Position numbers and translations under genes: made by a program. From contig JAGIBN010000005.1 in assembly GCA_017744315.1 (NCBI GenBank), positions 62,001 through 126,000 on the forward strand: 64,000 nucleotides of DNA, given 5' to 3'. Shown piece by piece: positions 60,670 through 64,000 of this stretch; position 1 is the stretch's first letter; every line of letters starts with the position of its first letter. The DNA is from Porphyrobacter sp. Lineage in GTDB: Bacteria; Pseudomonadota; Alphaproteobacteria; Sphingomonadales; Sphingomonadaceae. The notes beneath the pieces are model-generated. The model was given only the letters and a program-made list of their open reading frames with translations. It was not told the DNA's origin and did not search any database.

Positions 60670-63156
60670 ATGACCAAGAAGTTCGTCTTGCTGACGGGGA
60701 TCGCCGCTGGCGCACTCGTCTCTTCACCCGCTTTCGCGCAACAGGGGGCGCAATCCACTACTGCCGGCGTGCAGGTTGCACAGGCCGGTGGTGGAAACGT
60801 GACCGTCTCGGCCGACGCGCCACCGGAAGTCACGCCCAGCAACGTCCCGGAAAACGTGATCATCATCACTGCCCGTCGCCGTGAGGAAGCCTCGCAGGAC
60901 GTGCCGATCGCGATTGCCACGCTCGACGGCCGCACGATCAACGAGACCGGCGCCTTCAGCATCCAGAAGATCCAGCAGCTCGCCCCGAGCCTTCAGGTCT
61001 ATTCGTCCAACCCGCGTAACACCGCGGTCAACATCCGCGGCATCGGTGTGCCGTTCGGCCTGACCAACGACGGCTTCGAACAGGGCGTCGGCATTTACGT
61101 CGACGATGTATACTACTCGCGTCCGGCTTCGGCCGTGTTCGACTTCCTCGACGTGGCGCAGGTCGAAGTGCTGCGCGGCCCGCAGGGGACGCTTTACGGC
61201 AAGAACACCACTGCCGGCGCGATCAACATCCGCACCAACCAGCCGACCTTCGACTTCGAAGGCAGTGCTGAGGTTTCGCTGGGCAGCTACAACTTCAAGC
61301 AGCTCAAGGCGGCGGTTTCCGGGCCGTTGAGCGAGAACGTCGCGGCGCGCATCGCTGTGTCCGGCACCAACCGCAAGGGCACGATCTTCAACGTCACGTC
61401 GGGCAACTGGGTCAATGGCCAGGACAACCTCGGTGTGCGCGGCCAGATCCTGTTCCGCCCCACCGACGACATCGATATCACGCTGTCCGGCGACTACAGC
61501 GCGCAGGATCCGGAGTGCTGCGGCACCGTCTACGTCGGCTATGGACCTACGCAGCGCGCGCTGGCCCGGCAGTTCCCGGCACTCGCTGCCGCCCAGAACT
61601 ATGCGCCGGTCAGCACCAATCCGTTCGACCGCCTGACCGATCTCGACAGCAGCCTCAACGCCGGAAACAAGACTGGCGGCGCGTCACTGCGGGCGATCTG
61701 GGACATCAACGACAGTAGCTCGTTCACCTCGATCACCGCGTGGCGTTTCTGGGACTGGAAGCCGGAGAATGACCGCGACTACACCGGTCTGCCGATTGTC
61801 AGCCTGTCGCAGAATCCCTCGCAGCAGGATCAGTACAGCCAGGAGTTCCGCTACAACTACTCCGCGGACACCATCAACGCGGTGGTCGGTGCGTTCGCCT
61901 TCCATCAGCGGATCGACACGCAGGGCACCGAACAGCAGGGCGCCGCTGCAAGCCGCTGGAACCTGACCAATGCAGGTCAGATCACGCGTGACATCCTCAA
62001 CGGTCTGACGGCGAAGAACACCCAGTGGCTCAAGGCGACCAGCGCGGCCGTCTTCGGGCAGGTCGAATGGGAAGTGACTCCGGGCCTAAGAATCCAGCCG
62101 GGCGTTCGCCTCAACTACGACAAGAAGGAAGGTCACTACGAACGTGTGGTGACTGACGGCCAGGGTAACCTCATCCCGGCTTCGGGCGGCACGGCGGACC
62201 AGATCGCGCAGCGCGGCATCTACGCCCCGCAGCTGATCGAGCCGAGCTTCAGCGACTGGAACTTCAGCTACGATCTGACGCTCAGCTACGCGCTGATGGA
62301 CGACGTGATGCTCTATGGTACCTATGCCAAGACCTTCAAGACGGGCGGCATCAACCAGAACGGCGTTCCGTCTGACTCCAGCGGCAACCCGATCCTCGAG
62401 GCCGGTACGATCCTTCCGGAATCGGTCCAGCATTTCGAGATCGGTGCCAAGACCCAGTTCTGGGACAACAAGGCCACGCTCAACCTCGCGGCTTTCCGGA
62501 CGACGATCGACAACTTCCAGGCGAACGTCACCAACGGTCAGTTCGGCGTGCTGCGTGGTTACCTGGCGAACGCCGACCGAGTCCGCACCCAGGGCGTGGA
62601 ACTCGATTTCTCGGTCCGTCCGGTCGAAGGGATCACCGGGTACCTCAACGGTGCCTATACCGATGCGAAGTACGTGAAGTTCATCGACGCGCCGTGTCCG
62701 CCTGAACTCGCCGGCGGCACTACCGTCACCGGTACGCAGGTCCCTGGCCCGCCGGGAGTTCCTGGGTCGTTGAGCCCGGCGAACTGCGACGTTTCGGGTC
62801 AGGTGCTGCCCGGCGTGTCGAAGTGGGCGTTCTCGTACGGCTTCGAAGCCGCCGCTCCGCTTCACCTGCTTGGGGAAGATGGCGATCTCTACTTCGGCGT
62901 GGACGGAAGCTACCGCTCCGAGCTCTCGTCCAACCCGTCGCCTTCGATTTACACCTGGATCGACGGCTACAACCTGACCAACTTCCGCTTCGGCTTCCGC
63001 GCCGAAAACGGCCTCAACATCTATGCCTGGGTACGCAACGCTTTCGACGCGCAGTACTTCGAACAGCTGGTGTTCGGACCCAGCAACACGGGCCTGATTG
63101 CCGGCAACCCCGGCGACCCGAGAACTTGGGGCGGAACGATCCGCTTCGATTTCTAA
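60670..63156 (+). CDS. TonB-dependent outer-membrane receptor
   Basis: 828 residues with a GAGGG ribosome site eight bases before the ATG. Signal peptide (FVLLTGIAAGALVSSPAFAQ), TonB-box-like IIITARRREEASQDVPIA, plug (about 70-190; NIRGIGVPFGLTNDGFEQG, VEVLRGPQGTLYGKNTTAGAINI) and a barrel ending TIRFDF. Of the sphingomonad type with RxExxQDVPI. Ligand unknown; different subfamily from the 1005-residue receptor at 56.7 kb. Confidence 0.92.
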   Translation: MTKKFVLLTGIAAGALVSSPAFAQQGAQSTTAGVQVAQAGGGNVTVSADAPPEVTPSNVPENVIIITARRREEASQDVPIAIATLDGRTINETGAFSIQKIQQLAPSLQVYSSNPRNTAVNIRGIGVPFGLTNDGFEQGVGIYVDDVYYSRPASAVFDFLDVAQVEVLRGPQGTLYGKNTTAGAINIRTNQPTFDFEGSAEVSLGSYNFKQLKAAVSGPLSENVAARIAVSGTNRKGTIFNVTSGNWVNGQDNLGVRGQILFRPTDDIDITLSGDYSAQDPECCGTVYVGYGPTQRALARQFPALAAAQNYAPVSTNPFDRLTDLDSSLNAGNKTGGASLRAIWDINDSSSFTSITAWRFWDWKPENDRDYTGLPIVSLSQNPSQQDQYSQEFRYNYSADTINAVVGAFAFHQRIDTQGTEQQGAAASRWNLTNAGQITRDILNGLTAKNTQWLKATSAAVFGQVEWEVTPGLRIQPGVRLNYDKKEGHYERVVTDGQGNLIPASGGTADQIAQRGIYAPQLIEPSFSDWNFSYDLTLSYALMDDVMLYGTYAKTFKTGGINQNGVPSDSSGNPILEAGTILPESVQHFEIGAKTQFWDNKATLNLAAFRTTIDNFQANVTNGQFGVLRGYLANADRVRTQGVELDFSVRPVEGITGYLNGAYTDAKYVKFIDAPCPPELAGGTTVTGTQVPGPPGVPGSLSPANCDVSGQVLPGVSKWAFSYGFEAAAPLHLLGEDGDLYFGVDGSYRSELSSNPSPSIYTWIDGYNLTNFRFGFRAENGLNIYAWVRNAFDAQYFEQLVFGPSNTGLIAGNPGDPRTWGGTIRFDF

Positions 63157-63225
63157 AGAGGGCTTCTCCCCGCCCTCGTGCGAAAGGGAGCGGGGAGTTT
63201 CTACGGCGACCCTGCCGTCTGATCC

Positions 63226-63296
63226 GAGGGGAGCGCGGTAACGCTCCCCTCAGCTCTTTGCCTCCCCGTCCGGTCCTACCGGAGGGGAGGTTTTTT
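63226..63296 (+). terminator. Tandem stem-loops ending in a rho-independent terminator
   Basis: GAGGGGAGCG (63226-63235) pairs with CGCTCCCCTC (63242-63251). A second hairpin, CCTCCCC plus TCCGGT (63261-63274) with ACCGGA plus GGGGAGG (63278-63290), is followed by TTTTTT. A third possible stem (CTCCCCGC/GCGGGGAG) lies upstream near 63167-63198. They end the receptor transcript and separate it from the convergent wrbA. Confidence 0.8.
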
Positions 63297-63898
63297 CATG
63301 CGGTAAGTTTGGCCGCAGTCGTGGCCACCCGGCGGCCGAGGTAGCGAGCGCCATTAAGGTCGACTTCGCTCGGCAGGCGCGAACCGTCGTTGTTGGCGAT
63401 CGTCGTCGCGCCATACGGCGAACCGCCGCGGACCACGTCCACTCCGTTCTGCTCGGTGAAGCCATAGTCGAGCCCGACAATGGTACAGCCCATGTGGAGC
63501 AAGTTGGTAAGGATAGAGAACAGCGTCGTCTCTTGCCCACCATGCTGCGCCGCGGTCGAAGTAAAGGCCGCGCCGACCTTACCGATCAGCGCGCCACGGA
63601 ACCACAGACCACCGGCCTGATCCCAGAATGAGGCCATCTGGCTTGGCATGCGCCCAAAGCGCGTCGGTGCGCCGACGACGATGCCGTCGTACTTCTCCAG
63701 GTCGTCGACACCGCCGATCAGCTCATGGCTGTGGTCTACGCGAAAACCCGCAGCGGCAGCGACCTCTGCCGGAGCCGTCTCGGCCACGCGGAGGACGTCG
63801 CAGTCATGCCCCGCCTCGCGGACACCTTCCGCCACGGCATCAGCCATTTGGGCAATGTGACCATAGGAAGAATAGTAGAGCACGAGGATGCGGGCCAT
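63296..63898 (-). CDS. wrbA: NAD(P)H:quinone oxidoreductase, WrbA type
   Basis: 200 residues, the usual length. Flavodoxin-like FMN site [18 protein letters not shown], then [37 protein letters not shown] and [20 protein letters not shown]. It reduces quinones by two electrons, avoiding semiquinone radicals. AAAGGA lies before the ATG. The remaining 100 bases to the window end hold nothing I can support. Confidence 0.95.
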   Translation of the reverse strand: MARILVLYYSSYGHIAQMADAVAEGVREAGHDCDVLRVAETAPAEVAAAAGFRVDHSHELIGGVDDLEKYDGIVVGAPTRFGRMPSQMASFWDQAGGLWFRGALIGKVGAAFTSTAAQHGGQETTLFSILTNLLHMGCTIVGLDYGFTEQNGVDVVRGGSPYGATTIANNDGSRLPSEVDLNGARYLGRRVATTAAKLTA

Positions 63899-64000
63899 CG
63901 AAGGTTCCTTTCAACTGAACTGTGCGGGGATAGCGCCTGCATGGCCAATCGCAACGTGTCGAGTTTGATCCCTGTTGACGCTGAAGGGCAAGGCTAAGCG

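Noticed and set aside
1-64000. CRISPR array, rRNA or tRNA genes, prophage or defence island
   Set aside because: No spaced direct repeats, no recognisable rRNA or tRNA sequence, no integrase or capsid genes, and only the PIN/RHH pair from typical defence families.

Overview
The window is GC-rich chromosomal DNA from an alphaproteobacterium of the order Sphingomonadales, probably the Erythrobacteraceae/Novosphingobium side. The clearest evidence is a permuted two-piece tmRNA gene with the tag peptide ANDNEALALAA. Supporting evidence: two large TonB-dependent receptors, a LigE-like beta-etherase, DUF2794, HdaA with its clamp motif, a lptD-surA-pdxA-rsmA operon, and dispersed palindromic repeats of the kind these genomes carry. 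I saw no phage, integrase, transposase, CRISPR array or rRNA/tRNA gene.

Layout. (1) 1-10.6 kb: a periplasmic quinoprotein island. It holds three PQQ-dependent dehydrogenases (two glucose-dehydrogenase-like, one quinohaemoprotein alcohol dehydrogenase), two c-type cytochromes, a secreted VOC protein, and a translationally coupled cassette of cytochrome c' / DUF3147 / HupE-UreJ / membrane-anchored His-rich protein. (2) 10.6-18 kb, minus strand: a DUF4239 membrane protein; a coupled kinase / hydroxypyruvate reductase / LigE-like GST set; ketopantoate reductase / NUDIX; and lemA with two TPM-domain proteins. (3) 18.2-20.1 kb: mscL, tmRNA, an L,D-transpeptidase and a small membrane protein. (4) 20.2-28.8 kb: an arginine succinyltransferase cluster (M20 hydrolase-astA-astB), malate synthase G, a YbaL-type antiporter and two small unknown proteins. 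(5) 28.8-34.4 kb, minus: lptD, surA, pdxA, rsmA. (6) 34.5-45.6 kb: pepA-holC-ndk-racemase; purM-purN, where PurN carries an extra MmcQ/YjbR domain; a secreted conserved protein, hdaA, cysE, DUF2794; a membrane protein; and gph/glmU diverging. (7) 45.6-50.6 kb: a VapBC-type toxin-antitoxin pair lying between glmU and glmS, then a membrane GGDEF-EAL protein. (8) 50.7-56.4 kb, minus: purC, an M16 peptidase, a secreted protein, purS and purQ, with repeats between the blocks. (9) 56.7-64 kb: TonB receptor, Rrf2 regulator, YezD, a second TonB receptor and WrbA.

How the parts may work together. The island at the left end looks like periplasmic oxidation of alcohols or sugars, with electrons passing to cytochrome c. 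The HupE-containing cassette embedded in it is the best candidate for an undescribed small system, possibly metal handling. At the right end a 29-bp near-perfect palindrome before yezD, next to an Rrf2 regulator with four clustered cysteines and between two TonB receptors, suggests a locally regulated uptake locus, probably sulfur-related. Most of the rest is core metabolism: purine synthesis, amino-sugar synthesis, outer-membrane biogenesis and replication control. I did not find a large new defence or mobile system.
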